From Gammaproteobacteria bacterium (lineage in GTDB: Bacteria; Pseudomonadota; Gammaproteobacteria; Pseudomonadales; UBA5518): a stretch of DNA of 64,000 nt. The stretch is from contig JADKDK010000006.1 of the NCBI GenBank assembly GCA_016718385.1, forward strand, positions 124,001 through 188,000, given 5' to 3'. Below the pieces are notes generated by a model, which was not told the origin of the DNA, made no database searches, and worked only from the letters and a program-made list of their open reading frames with translations. The position numbers were made by a program, and so were the translations under genes. Position 1 is the stretch's first letter; the number at the start of each line of letters is the position of its first letter. Shown in pieces: positions 8,262 through 16,823 of this stretch.

Positions 8262-8885
8262 TCAGCCGGCCCGATACAACGTGACGGTGAAGAGCCGCGT
8301 CAGGGCATCCTCCATGCGCGCACGGAAGCGCTCGATGCGGTTCTCCAGCGCCGCGTGCACGATGGCGAACGGCACCGCGACGCACAGCCCCACGGCGGTG
8401 GTGAGAAGTGCTTCCCAGATGCCGCCCGCGAGCGTTCCCGCACTCGCGTCCGCGTGCGCCGCCAGCCCCTGGAACACGTCGATGATCCCGAGCACGGTGC
8501 CGAGCAGCCCGAGCAGTGGCGCGAGATAGGCCACCTGCTCGATCACGCCGAGCAGGTTGCCCGCATCCGCGAGCAGGCGCGTGGCGCGGCGCACCAGCTC
8601 CTCGCGCACGCTCGGCGCGGGCTTGCCCGCGCCGAGCCATTGCATCCCGTCACGCAGCAGCACCGTCGCCTCGCCAGAGGTGTACTCCAGCAGCGCGAGC
8701 GCTGCGTCGGTATCGCCGCGCACCCAGTGATCGAGCGCCTGGTCCGCCACGCCCGACCCGCGCGTGAGCGTGCCGATGTGCAGCATCTTGAAGACGGACA
8801 CCGCCAGGGCGACCACCGACATCGCCAACAGCACCACGACCACCGGTCCGCCGAGGCGCACCAGCGACAGGCCCTGCTCGAGCAT
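8262..8885 (-). CDS. MotA/TolQ/ExbB proton channel family protein
   Basis: ExbB/TolQ-type inner-membrane protein of 207 residues. It has a first membrane helix (GGPVVVVLLAMSVVALAVSV), a cytoplasmic loop, and the two hallmark C-terminal helices (LAPLLGLLGTVLGIIDVFQ and EALLTTAVGLCVAVPFAIV). The start is placed at the ATG at 8,885 (MLEQGLSLVR), because a longer reading to 8,999 would translate straight through the terminator of the preceding gene (8,944-8,967). The ribosome site before 8,885 is only moderate, so the longer start cannot be excluded. It is the first gene of the five-gene energised-envelope operon. Confidence 0.88.
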   Translation of the reverse strand: MLEQGLSLVRLGGPVVVVLLAMSVVALAVSVFKMLHIGTLTRGSGVADQALDHWVRGDTDAALALLEYTSGEATVLLRDGMQWLGAGKPAPSVREELVRRATRLLADAGNLLGVIEQVAYLAPLLGLLGTVLGIIDVFQGLAAHADASAGTLAGGIWEALLTTAVGLCVAVPFAIVHAALENRIERFRARMEDALTRLFTVTLYRAG

Positions 8886-8943
8886 GCCCGTCCCCGCATC
8901 CGCTTGCGCCAGCGCCGGCGTCGGCGCCACGAGGAACAGGCCG

Positions 8944-8967
8944 AAAAAAGCCGGCCCCGGGGGCCGG
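8944..8967 (-). terminator. Rho-independent terminator after the DUF1302 gene
   Basis: On the minus strand GCCGGCCCC, a short centre, and GGGGCCGGC form a very stable hairpin followed at once by TTTTTT. It lies about 35 bases past the DUF1302 stop (8,999) and before the ATG chosen for exbB, so it separates the MMPL/DUF1329/DUF1302 transcript from the ExbB operon. Confidence 0.85.
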
Positions 8968-8998
8968 CCTGGCAGGACGCGAAGACCGGCTGCGCCCA

Positions 8999-10822
8999 TC
9001 AGAACTGATAGCCCAGGCGCAGCCCGACCTCATCGGACCACTGGAACGTGCCCATAGAGTCGTTGTTGTCGCCTTCCAGCAGGTTCGCGTAGAGCTCGAC
9101 CGTGTAGGACTTCGAGGGCTTCCAGCGCACGCCCGGCTGCACCAGCACGCCACCCTCCACGTCGTAGAGCACCGCGAGGTCGAAGCGCCACATCAGCGTC
9201 GGCGAGGGCTGCTGCATCGCGAAGGCGATCGCGTCGAACTGGTCGCGGCCGGCGGGCGGGGAGCTGCTCGCATCCGCGTCAAAGCCATCGAGATGACGTC
9301 CGAACAGGTCGCTCTCGGACTTGTGCAGCCACTGCAGCACCATGTAGGTGGCCGGGAAGGTCTCGGAGAAACGCTGGTACTTCTCGAACACCAGCGAGGT
9401 CGCCCACTCGGTTTCCTCGAGGAACTCCTGTCCCAGCGAAGGGTCGGTGAACATCTTGTCCGGCGTGACCGTCGCCTCGAATCGCACGATCAGCTGGTCG
9501 AGGAAGGAATCCGGCTCGGCGTAGAGCATGTAGTTCATGCCGATACCGAAGATCTCCTCACGATGGAACTTGCGCTCGATGTGGCCGCGCAGGTCGCCGA
9601 GGCCGAGGATCGGCGAAAAGAAGGCATCGAGCACCAGCGTGGAGGTCGCAAGATTGTCGACCCCGGTGGTCGGCAGACCGTTGGCACCCGTCAGGGCCTT
9701 GGCCGCAGGGAAGTCGTCCAGCAACTGCTGCAAGTTGGCGCCGTTGAGCCGCGCCATGCCCGAATAGTCGAACCACTCGCGCGCGGTGAACACACCCTGG
9801 CCGGTGAAGGGCTGGAACGGCGTCTGCGCCAGCAGCTGGCCCAGCGTCACGCCGCCCAGATCGGGGTCGGCCGAGCCGATACCGGCCGCGACGAAGGGGT
9901 TGACCTTCGAGGTGGTCCAGCGGAACGCGCCATCCGGATTGCGCCGGCTGACCGCGATGAACTGCAGCCCCAGCTCGCCGATCTGGCCACGCAGCCGCGC
10001 GCCGAAGTTCCATTCGTCGTCGACCTCGTCGAAGGTCTCTTCCTGCTGCACCACGAACTGCGAGGCGATCACGTTGTACGGCGTGTTCTCGTTGCCGTAG
10101 ATCGTGGGGTTGAACTCCTGAGCGAAGCCCTCGATCTCCCAGTTGTTCTGGAAGCGGTAGCTCGAGCGGATGCCAAGCCCCGGCACTCGCTCGTCGGAAT
10201 ATTCCTCTGAGGCCCAGTCGAGGAAACTGTGTCGGCGCAGGTCGAGGCCGTTCGGAACGTCCAGCACGCGGAAGAAGATCGACTCGCCCCAGGCGATCTG
10301 CTGGTTGCCGACGCGCGCCCAGAAGCCGCCGTTGGTATAGTCGAGATACAGCGACGGCAGATCGATCATGTACTCGTCGCCGCAGACCTCGAGGCGGGTC
10401 GCGCAATCCCCGCGATAGGGCACCTCGAAGAAATTCACGTCGCCGAAATCGTCGTAGACACCGTGGTCGTAGTAGGCGCGCACCTTCATCGCACCGGTCA
10501 GGTGTTCACTGAAGGTTGCCGCGACATCCAGTTCGCCGCGCGTCGCCTGCAGGTTCCAGTCATTGGACTCGGAGTAGTCCGGACGCGTGATCTCGGGCGG
10601 TAGGCCATAAAGCCCGTGCACGTAGTTGTCCACGGGTCTGCCGTTGTAGAGGTTGCCCTGCTGGTTGAAGGGGTTCTCGTCGTCGGTGATCTTGTAGGCC
10701 ATCTCCTGGCGGATGAAGCCCGAGACGTTCAGGTCCAGCGCGAGCGCCGCGGGCGCGGCGAGCGCCGCCGAGACCAGCGTGACACCGCGTATCGCTGCAG
10801 CGAGTCTGCGTGGTTTGCTCAT
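8999..10822 (-). CDS. DUF1302 family outer-membrane beta-barrel-like protein
   Basis: A 607-residue DUF1302 protein. A signal peptide (MSKPRRLAAAIRG through AAPAALALDL) is followed by beta-rich sequence with many aromatic residues; the terminal GLRLGYQF with C-terminal Phe fits outer-membrane barrel insertion. ATG at 10,822 has GGAGG 5 bases upstream. It is the last gene of the MMPL-DUF1329-YCF48-DUF1302 series, 11 bases after the YCF48 gene. DUF1302 and DUF1329 proteins are commonly paired in proteobacteria; a porin or envelope conduit for a hydrophobic substrate is inferred, not shown. Confidence 0.88.
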   Translation of the reverse strand: MSKPRRLAAAIRGVTLVSAALAAPAALALDLNVSGFIRQEMAYKITDDENPFNQQGNLYNGRPVDNYVHGLYGLPPEITRPDYSESNDWNLQATRGELDVAATFSEHLTGAMKVRAYYDHGVYDDFGDVNFFEVPYRGDCATRLEVCGDEYMIDLPSLYLDYTNGGFWARVGNQQIAWGESIFFRVLDVPNGLDLRRHSFLDWASEEYSDERVPGLGIRSSYRFQNNWEIEGFAQEFNPTIYGNENTPYNVIASQFVVQQEETFDEVDDEWNFGARLRGQIGELGLQFIAVSRRNPDGAFRWTTSKVNPFVAAGIGSADPDLGGVTLGQLLAQTPFQPFTGQGVFTAREWFDYSGMARLNGANLQQLLDDFPAAKALTGANGLPTTGVDNLATSTLVLDAFFSPILGLGDLRGHIERKFHREEIFGIGMNYMLYAEPDSFLDQLIVRFEATVTPDKMFTDPSLGQEFLEETEWATSLVFEKYQRFSETFPATYMVLQWLHKSESDLFGRHLDGFDADASSSPPAGRDQFDAIAFAMQQPSPTLMWRFDLAVLYDVEGGVLVQPGVRWKPSKSYTVELYANLLEGDNNDSMGTFQWSDEVGLRLGYQF

Positions 10823-10833
10823 GGAAGCCTCCA

Positions 10834-11829
10834 TCATGGTTGGTGATTGTCGTCTTCTTCTGTCGTGACCGTCGGCGCGAAACCCAACACGCGGCCTGCG
10901 TTGCCGACGCTGACGATGCGCTGCCCCTCCGCCGTTGCCGACGCCACGGCGGAATACCACCCGGTCGCGATGTCGGCACCTTCGAGCCTGCGCCAGCTTG
11001 CGCCGCCCGCACCGCCCGCGAGCATGGTGCGCATGCCGCTGACCAGCACGCGATCGTCGGCGGAGGCCCAAACCCCCAGCAGCGGCGCGTCGACCGGCGC
11101 TGCCAGCGCCTCCCAGCTCGCGCCACCGTCGGCGCTACGCAGGATGCGTCCTTCCTGCCCGACCGCGTATCCCACGCCCGAGGGCCCGATATGCAGCCCG
11201 AACAGCGAGGCATCGCCCTTGTGCACGCGGGCCCAGGTGGCGCCGCCATCGGGCGAGCGCATCACCATCTCGAACTCGCCGACCAGCGTGATCGCGCCGT
11301 CCTCGGCAACCGCGACGTCGTAGAGATGCGGCTCGGCGAAATCCTCCACCAGCGCCGGCCAGTCGAAGGCGACCGGTTCCCAGCTCTCGCCGCGGTCGCG
11401 CGAGAGCATCACGGCACCGAATCCGCCCACCGCGACCGCCAGCCCCGTGTCGTTCATCGCCACCGCCAGCAGGCGCTGCTCGGTGCCCGACTCGACCTTG
11501 CGCCAGCCGTTGCCGTCGTCGACCAGCACGATCCCGGCCTGCCCGACCGCCAGCCGCCTCTGGTCGGTGCAGGCAACCCCGAGCAGCGCGAGTGCCGTGG
11601 CCTCCTGCGGCTGGGGCTGCCAGCTCGCGCCCGCGTCGCGGCTCGCCAGCACCACGCCCGCCGCGCCCACCGCCACCGCGCCGCGCGCATCGAAGCACAC
11701 GTCGTAGAGCGCGTCGTGTGCGATGCCCTGGTGCAGCACGGCGGGTTCCGCTGCCCCGGCCGCGGCACCGCACAGCGTCGCCAGCAGCAGCGTCGCGCAA
11801 CCGCGGGCAAGCCCCCGTCGCCGGGGCAT
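10834..11829 (-). CDS. YCF48-like/BNR-repeat exported protein
   Basis: A 331-residue protein with a signal peptide (MPRRRGLARGCATLLLATLC... to AAAGAAEP) and repeated BNR/YCF48-type beta-propeller motifs: SRDAGASW, SRDRGESW, SPDGGATW and SADGGASW at roughly even spacing. ATG at 11,829 overlaps the DUF1329 stop (TGATG), so the two are translationally coupled. YCF48-like proteins are known as photosystem assembly factors in phototrophs. In heterotrophs like this one they often sit beside MMPL and DUF1329/DUF1302 genes; a periplasmic assembly or adaptor role is inferred. Confidence 0.88.
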   Translation of the reverse strand: MPRRRGLARGCATLLLATLCGAAAGAAEPAVLHQGIAHDALYDVCFDARGAVAVGAAGVVLASRDAGASWQPQPQEATALALLGVACTDQRRLAVGQAGIVLVDDGNGWRKVESGTEQRLLAVAMNDTGLAVAVGGFGAVMLSRDRGESWEPVAFDWPALVEDFAEPHLYDVAVAEDGAITLVGEFEMVMRSPDGGATWARVHKGDASLFGLHIGPSGVGYAVGQEGRILRSADGGASWEALAAPVDAPLLGVWASADDRVLVSGMRTMLAGGAGGASWRRLEGADIATGWYSAVASATAEGQRIVSVGNAGRVLGFAPTVTTEEDDNHQP

Positions 11830-13202
11830 CAGGTGCCCATCCTCAGGAGCGCCTGCATCGTGAGGTACTTGTCGTACATGCCCTCGATGTCGAAGCCGGA
11901 GCGGAAACCGCCGCGCACTTCCTCGGCCTGCACGAAGCGGCTCATGCGGTTGGTCTGCACGTCGTGGCAATGCACGTGCGTCCACGACCACGCCGGCTCG
12001 GCGCCGTCCATCAGCTTATGATCGCCTTTTTCATAGACGGAGTAGGCCGGCTCGAAGCTCTTCCAGAGCTCGCCGCGGCGGTCGTAGGTCACGTAGGCGA
12101 CGTACATCATGTTGCGCGTGTCTATCCACACGCGCTTCTTGCCGACCGGCGCGCGCGGGTAGCCGGTGGGTTCGGCCTCGATCACGATGGTCTCGGGCAC
12201 GAGCTCCATCGCGGTCTCCATGAAGGTCTTGCCCTTGGCACCGCCGTGAACCGGGCGCTCGTAGTTGGTGTCAGGGCCCATCCAGTTCTCCGATACCGCG
12301 CCGAGCATCGGCTGGCGACCGATCACCTTGTAGTTGCCCCAGGTCAGCATCGGGTCACCGGCGGCCCAGGCATCGGACAGGAACAGCGTGATCCCGGGCA
12401 CCAGCGGTTCGAAGCGCTGGTTGGTGGGGAATCGGCGCACGCGCTTGAACGCCGGCAGGTACCCCTGCAGGTCGGGGAACTTGCGCTGGTCGTAGTACCA
12501 GGTATTCAGGAAGGAGGTGCCCTTGGAATCGTTGGGATAGGTGAACCACACCGACTGGAAGCGCAGCTTGTCCTCGTGCCCCGGCATGTAGGGACCGTTC
12601 GGCCCCACCAGCGCCACGGTGTTCTGCTCGGCCCAGCAGAAGTCGTATTCGTACTGCAGGTCCCCGTCGGGCCCGATGTCCCAGTCGCGCACCGCGTAGA
12701 AGGAGTTGTCGTGGCGGCCCCAGGACAGGGTCAGGTTCGAGAACGCCTCCAGTCCGTCCTTGGGATCCGGGAACGGGTTGCCGCCGATCCACGGCTTGCC
12801 CTCGGCGGTCACGACGTTGCCGTCGGCATCGAGCTGCGCCTTGCCCTGGTTCCTCAGCGTGGCCTCGAGATACTTCCTCGGGAACAGCCGCGTGGCATCG
12901 GTGGTGGTCTTCACGATGCGGATCTGGCGCCCCATCTGGCTCACGTGCACGTATGCCACCGGGTCGAGCAGGTCCTTCACGTGCTCGACGTTCTCGGCGG
13001 TGATCAGGTCTCCGGTCTTGATCTTGCCCTTGGTGTACGCCTCGATCGACAGCAGTTCCTCGGGATAAGCCTTGGTGATATCGCCGGCGCGCGCGATCAG
13101 CGGCCACAGCGGGCTCAGCACGCCGGCGGCCATCGCGCCGGTCGCCATCTTGTCCAGGAAGGCACGGCGACTGTAGTTGAAGTCATATTTTCTGATGCGC
13201 AT
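11829..13202 (-). CDS. DUF1329 family protein with Tat-type signal (paralogue 2)
   Basis: A 457-residue DUF1329 protein beginning MRIRKYDFNYSRRAFLDKM, a good twin-arginine signal, and carrying the same conserved blocks as paralogue 1 (PWIGGNPFP, LSWGRHD, PGHEDKLRFQS, GTSFLN, PTNQRFEPL). It is 42 bases after the MMPL gene and coupled to the YCF48 gene downstream. It is the copy that belongs to the transport cassette. Periplasmic location is likely; the molecular function of the family is unsettled. Confidence 0.92.
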   Translation of the reverse strand: MRIRKYDFNYSRRAFLDKMATGAMAAGVLSPLWPLIARAGDITKAYPEELLSIEAYTKGKIKTGDLITAENVEHVKDLLDPVAYVHVSQMGRQIRIVKTTTDATRLFPRKYLEATLRNQGKAQLDADGNVVTAEGKPWIGGNPFPDPKDGLEAFSNLTLSWGRHDNSFYAVRDWDIGPDGDLQYEYDFCWAEQNTVALVGPNGPYMPGHEDKLRFQSVWFTYPNDSKGTSFLNTWYYDQRKFPDLQGYLPAFKRVRRFPTNQRFEPLVPGITLFLSDAWAAGDPMLTWGNYKVIGRQPMLGAVSENWMGPDTNYERPVHGGAKGKTFMETAMELVPETIVIEAEPTGYPRAPVGKKRVWIDTRNMMYVAYVTYDRRGELWKSFEPAYSVYEKGDHKLMDGAEPAWSWTHVHCHDVQTNRMSRFVQAEEVRGGFRSGFDIEGMYDKYLTMQALLRMGT

Positions 13203-13244
13203 GGGTCAGTCCTCCAGTGGAAATACTCGTTATCGAAACCATTC

Positions 13245-15650
13245 TCACGTCGCGTAATCCGACAGGTCCACGCCCTCGCCGACCAGCAGGTCCTTCGAGC
13301 CGACGAACTTCGGCTTGAACAGCCACACCAGCAGCGGCAACACCAGCAGCGCGATCACCATGTTGATCAGCATCACCATGACCAGCAGCAGGCCCATGTC
13401 GGCGAGGAATTTCAGCTCCGAGAGGAAATACCACGGCAGGATCGCGATCAGCACGATCGTCGCGGTGAAGAAGATCGCCTTTCCGGTGGTGCCGACCGCC
13501 TCCGCGATCGCCTTCTCGTAGCTCTCGTGCAGCTGGTATTCCTCGCAGATGCGGCTGAGCAGGTAGATGCCGTAATCGATGCCCACGCCGATGCCGATCG
13601 CGGTGATTGGCAGGGTGTTCACGTCCAGTCCGATGCCCATCGACACCATTACCGCGCCCAGCAGCACGTTCGAGAGATTCACCGGAATCAGCAGCAGGAT
13701 GCCCGCGACGAAGGAACGATAGGCATACGCGCAGCTGAACAGCATCACGACGTTCAGCAGCGCCATGATGATGTACTGGTAACGGTCCACCGTGTCGTTG
13801 ATCGACTGCTGCAGCGCGATGGTGCCGGTGGCGAGGCGGATACGGAAATTGTCGTGCTCCGCGCCGACCTTCTCCACCGCGGCGCGCGCCTGCGCCAGTG
13901 CACGATCGACGGTCTCCTGCTTGTTGTCCTTGTACCAGAGCGAGACCGTGCCGTTCTCCTGGATGAAGTCGGTCACATGCAGGAAGGCCTTCGGGCTGGT
14001 GCCGAACAGCACCGCGCCCGCGGCCGCGGCGACCGATTCGTCGCTCGGATCGAGCGGCGCCCATTTCGGATTCCCACCGCTGAACAGGCGGTTGGCTTCG
14101 GGCAGGTAGTCGGCGAAGGACAAGGTCGCCATGGGCGGGGTTTCGTCGTTCTCGACGATGCGCTGCAGCGCGTTCATCGTCGCGATGGTGTCGGCCTGGT
14201 GCATCACGCGGCGCACGCTGCTCGCCTCCTTGGCCTCGAACACGATCTCCAGCGTGTTCAGGCCGGGAAACTGCGCGTTGATGTGCCCCACCGCGACGTT
14301 GTACTCGGAATCCTCGAACAGCAGGCTGCTGCCCTCCACCGGATTGCCGACCTTCAGATCCGCCAGGCGCACCAGTGCCAATGCCGCCACCGCCAGCACG
14401 ACCACGGCCAGCACGCGCCCGTTGCGACCGTGGCTCAGCGAGCCCGTCACCCCGAGCAGGCGCTTGATGCCGGCGTGCAGCGGCGAGTGCTTCGCATCCT
14501 CGCCGATGATCGCGGCGACGTTGCGCGGCTCGGGCAGGAAGGTGAGCAGCAGCGCGGACATGAACACGTTGGTCGGGATCAGCATCAGCGCCCAGAAGCC
14601 GCAGAACAGCGCGAAGCGCTCCATCGCCGGGATCGGGGCGATCGCGATCAGGAACAGGCCCGCGGCGTCGGTGACGATGCCGAGCGTTCCCGGCGCCATC
14701 ATCACGCCCATCGAGATCTCGGCCGCCTTGCGCTTGTCGCGCACGTGGTGATAGACCTCGTAGAAACGCTCGGTGAACTGCACGCAATGGCTGAACGAGC
14801 GCGCGATGAGCAGCAGCGGCACCACCATGATCAGCGGCTCGATCGGCATGCCCAGCCAGCCGACGAAGCCGAAACCCCAGATCGCCGCGGTGGCGCTGGT
14901 CACCAGCGGCCCGATCACGCCCGCGACATTGCGCATGTAGACGATCAGCGAGAGCAGCAGCGCCGTGATGGTCACGGCGAAGATGCCGAACATCTGCATC
15001 TCGTAACGGTACACCCAGCCGGTCAGCACGGGCTGCCCGGCGACGTAGACCTCGTGGTTCGCGTCGCGCTCACGCTCCACCAGGGCCTGCACGTACTCGA
15101 AGCTCTCGCCGTAATCGAGCAAGCGCTCGATGAAAGTGGCGCGGATCAGCGTGGCGGACTCGTCGGCGGAGATCAGGAACTGCCGCGAATTCGGCGATTT
15201 CTCCACCCGGCGGCGAAACTCGGCGATCTCCTCCGCGGTGGCCGGCGCGTGGTCGCCCATCAGCGGCTGGCTGTCGATGCCAAAGGGCGTGGCTTCCTGA
15301 AAGCGCGCCTTCTCCGTCGAGATGGACAGGACCTGGTCGTGGTCGACCGCGGGCGTGAGGTCGATGTCGCGCGTCATGTTCCAGATCTTCTGCAGCGTCT
15401 CGGCGTTGTAGATGTCGCCGTCCTTGCGCTTCACCATGATCGTTACGGTGAGCGGATTGCCGAAGTTCGGGTGGTCGCGGAACGTCTGCACGAAGGGGTG
15501 GTTGCTCGGGAACAGGTCCGAGAAGATCGTGCGCAGCTCCACGCGCGGCAGGCCGGCGGCAAACACCGCCGTGACCAGCGCCAGCAGCAGCAGCGCCTTG
15601 CCCGCATGGCGTATGGTGAATACCGAGATACGTTGCCTGATCGTCTTCAA
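13245..15650 (-). CDS. MMPL/RND superfamily transporter
   Basis: An 801-residue efflux/lipid transporter of the MMPL type. It has an N-terminal helix (ALLLLALVTAVFAAGLP), a large periplasmic loop, a five-helix bundle around residues 225-375, a second helix near 415, another loop, and a second bundle to about residue 785. Motifs such as GIGVGIDYGIYLLSR in the second bundle are typical of the proton-relay helix. No ATG is available at the N-terminus: the reading opens with TTG at 15,650 behind GGGGAAG. It lies in the minus-strand series between a saccharopine-dehydrogenase-like gene and DUF1329. The substrate is probably a lipid or steroid-like molecule, inferred from the family and from the neighbouring acyl-CoA genes. 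Confidence 0.9.
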   Translation of the reverse strand: MKTIRQRISVFTIRHAGKALLLLALVTAVFAAGLPRVELRTIFSDLFPSNHPFVQTFRDHPNFGNPLTVTIMVKRKDGDIYNAETLQKIWNMTRDIDLTPAVDHDQVLSISTEKARFQEATPFGIDSQPLMGDHAPATAEEIAEFRRRVEKSPNSRQFLISADESATLIRATFIERLLDYGESFEYVQALVERERDANHEVYVAGQPVLTGWVYRYEMQMFGIFAVTITALLLSLIVYMRNVAGVIGPLVTSATAAIWGFGFVGWLGMPIEPLIMVVPLLLIARSFSHCVQFTERFYEVYHHVRDKRKAAEISMGVMMAPGTLGIVTDAAGLFLIAIAPIPAMERFALFCGFWALMLIPTNVFMSALLLTFLPEPRNVAAIIGEDAKHSPLHAGIKRLLGVTGSLSHGRNGRVLAVVVLAVAALALVRLADLKVGNPVEGSSLLFEDSEYNVAVGHINAQFPGLNTLEIVFEAKEASSVRRVMHQADTIATMNALQRIVENDETPPMATLSFADYLPEANRLFSGGNPKWAPLDPSDESVAAAAGAVLFGTSPKAFLHVTDFIQENGTVSLWYKDNKQETVDRALAQARAAVEKVGAEHDNFRIRLATGTIALQQSINDTVDRYQYIIMALLNVVMLFSCAYAYRSFVAGILLLIPVNLSNVLLGAVMVSMGIGLDVNTLPITAIGIGVGIDYGIYLLSRICEEYQLHESYEKAIAEAVGTTGKAIFFTATIVLIAILPWYFLSELKFLADMGLLLVMVMLINMVIALLVLPLLVWLFKPKFVGSKDLLVGEGVDLSDYAT

Positions 15651-15713
15651 ACGCTTCCCCCCGGCGGCATTGCGCCAGACACTCCTGCATTGCCCTTCAA
15701 AGCGGCGATCCGT

Positions 15714-16823
15714 TCAGACCGTACGCGTATCCCACGCGAGCTGTCCGCTCGCCGCTATCGCCGCGATCATCTCGCGCGCACCGAAGGCGCCGGCCGGCGA
15801 CATGAACCCCTTGCCGCGGTGCGTTCCGAGCAGGATCTTGCGGCACGCCTCGGCGGCGAATATGCCGGTCTGGATGTAAGGCGAATTGCCCCGCAACACC
15901 ACGCTGACCGACTCGGTGTCACCGCGCCCGTGGCAGCACAGCAGGCTGCGGTTCAGCGCGGGGCTCTCGCGCTCGGGCTCCACCGACACCAGCTGGTTGC
16001 CGAGCGCGTTGGTTATCTTCTCCTGCTCCGCGACCGGCAGGTGTTTGTGCTTGTGCTCGAAGTCCACCAGGATGTCGACGATGGCCTGCAGCATGGCCTG
16101 GTTGCGAAACGCCACCAGCACGCTGCAATTGCGCACGCGTGGATCGTCCTCGTACCACACCGGTTCGCCGCCGCCACTCCACGGCAGCGCGTTCAGCACG
16201 CGGTGCACGCCCGGTATCGCGACAGGATAGGCCGTGGCCTGCGGCCAGGTGCACATCCGGTCGTGCTCCAGATAGAACTGGTCCTTGGTCAGCATGCGCA
16301 GGAAGGACATCGTCGAGGCGACACTGGTATTCGAGTCCGCGAGGTAGCAGATGTCCAGGCTGTCGATGCCCGGGTGCTCGAGCGCGAGTTCCGCCGCGAG
16401 CTGTCCGGCCAGCCACATCCAGGAGCAGGCCGGCACCAGCAGCAGGCCTTTCTGCGCGAAGGCCGCGCCGTAGCTGCGCTTCAGGTGCAGCATCCAGTCC
16501 TGCTCACCGGTGGTGTCGAGGTAGTGGGACCCCGCCGCGAGACAGGCCTTCACCACCGGATCGCCCAGCTGCATGAACGGCCCGACCACGTTGTAGACGA
16601 CCTTCTTGCCGGCGAAGAGTTTCGCGAGCGCGGCCTCGTCGTGCTCCACGGCGACGCATTCGTAGCGCGCGCCGGCGAGTTCCGGCACCTTCGCCATCTG
16701 CTCGGCCAGGCGCTGTGCATTGCGGCCCGCGGCGATAAAGGGAATTCCGCGCTCGGCCAGATGCCACGCAATCAGTTTGCCGGTATATCCGCTGGCTCCG
16801 TAGACGACGACGTCGGCGTTCAT
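15714..16823 (-). CDS. Saccharopine dehydrogenase-like NAD(P)-binding reductase
   Basis: A 369-residue protein with an N-terminal Rossmann motif (VVVYGASGYTGKLIAWHL; G9, G12, G15) of the saccharopine dehydrogenase/trans-acting enoyl reductase group, followed by NVVGPFMQLGDPVVKACL and YLDTTGEQDW, both signature segments of this group. True lysine-pathway function is unlikely here: the gene overlaps the stop of an acyl-CoA ligase gene by 4 bases (ATGA) and sits with lipid genes. A role in reducing or modifying a lipid-like intermediate is inferred. Confidence 0.87.
   Translation of the reverse strand: MNADVVVYGASGYTGKLIAWHLAERGIPFIAAGRNAQRLAEQMAKVPELAGARYECVAVEHDEAALAKLFAGKKVVYNVVGPFMQLGDPVVKACLAAGSHYLDTTGEQDWMLHLKRSYGAAFAQKGLLLVPACSWMWLAGQLAAELALEHPGIDSLDICYLADSNTSVASTMSFLRMLTKDQFYLEHDRMCTWPQATAYPVAIPGVHRVLNALPWSGGGEPVWYEDDPRVRNCSVLVAFRNQAMLQAIVDILVDFEHKHKHLPVAEQEKITNALGNQLVSVEPERESPALNRSLLCCHGRGDTESVSVVLRGNSPYIQTGIFAAEACRKILLGTHRGKGFMSPAGAFGAREMIAAIAASGQLAWDTRTV

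Noticed and set aside
4144..8885. Zorya-type defence (ZorA/ZorB motor)
   Set aside because: The motor proteins are short ExbB/ExbD forms without the ZorA tail or peptidoglycan-binding ZorB domain, and no ZorC/D/E helicase or nuclease is present.
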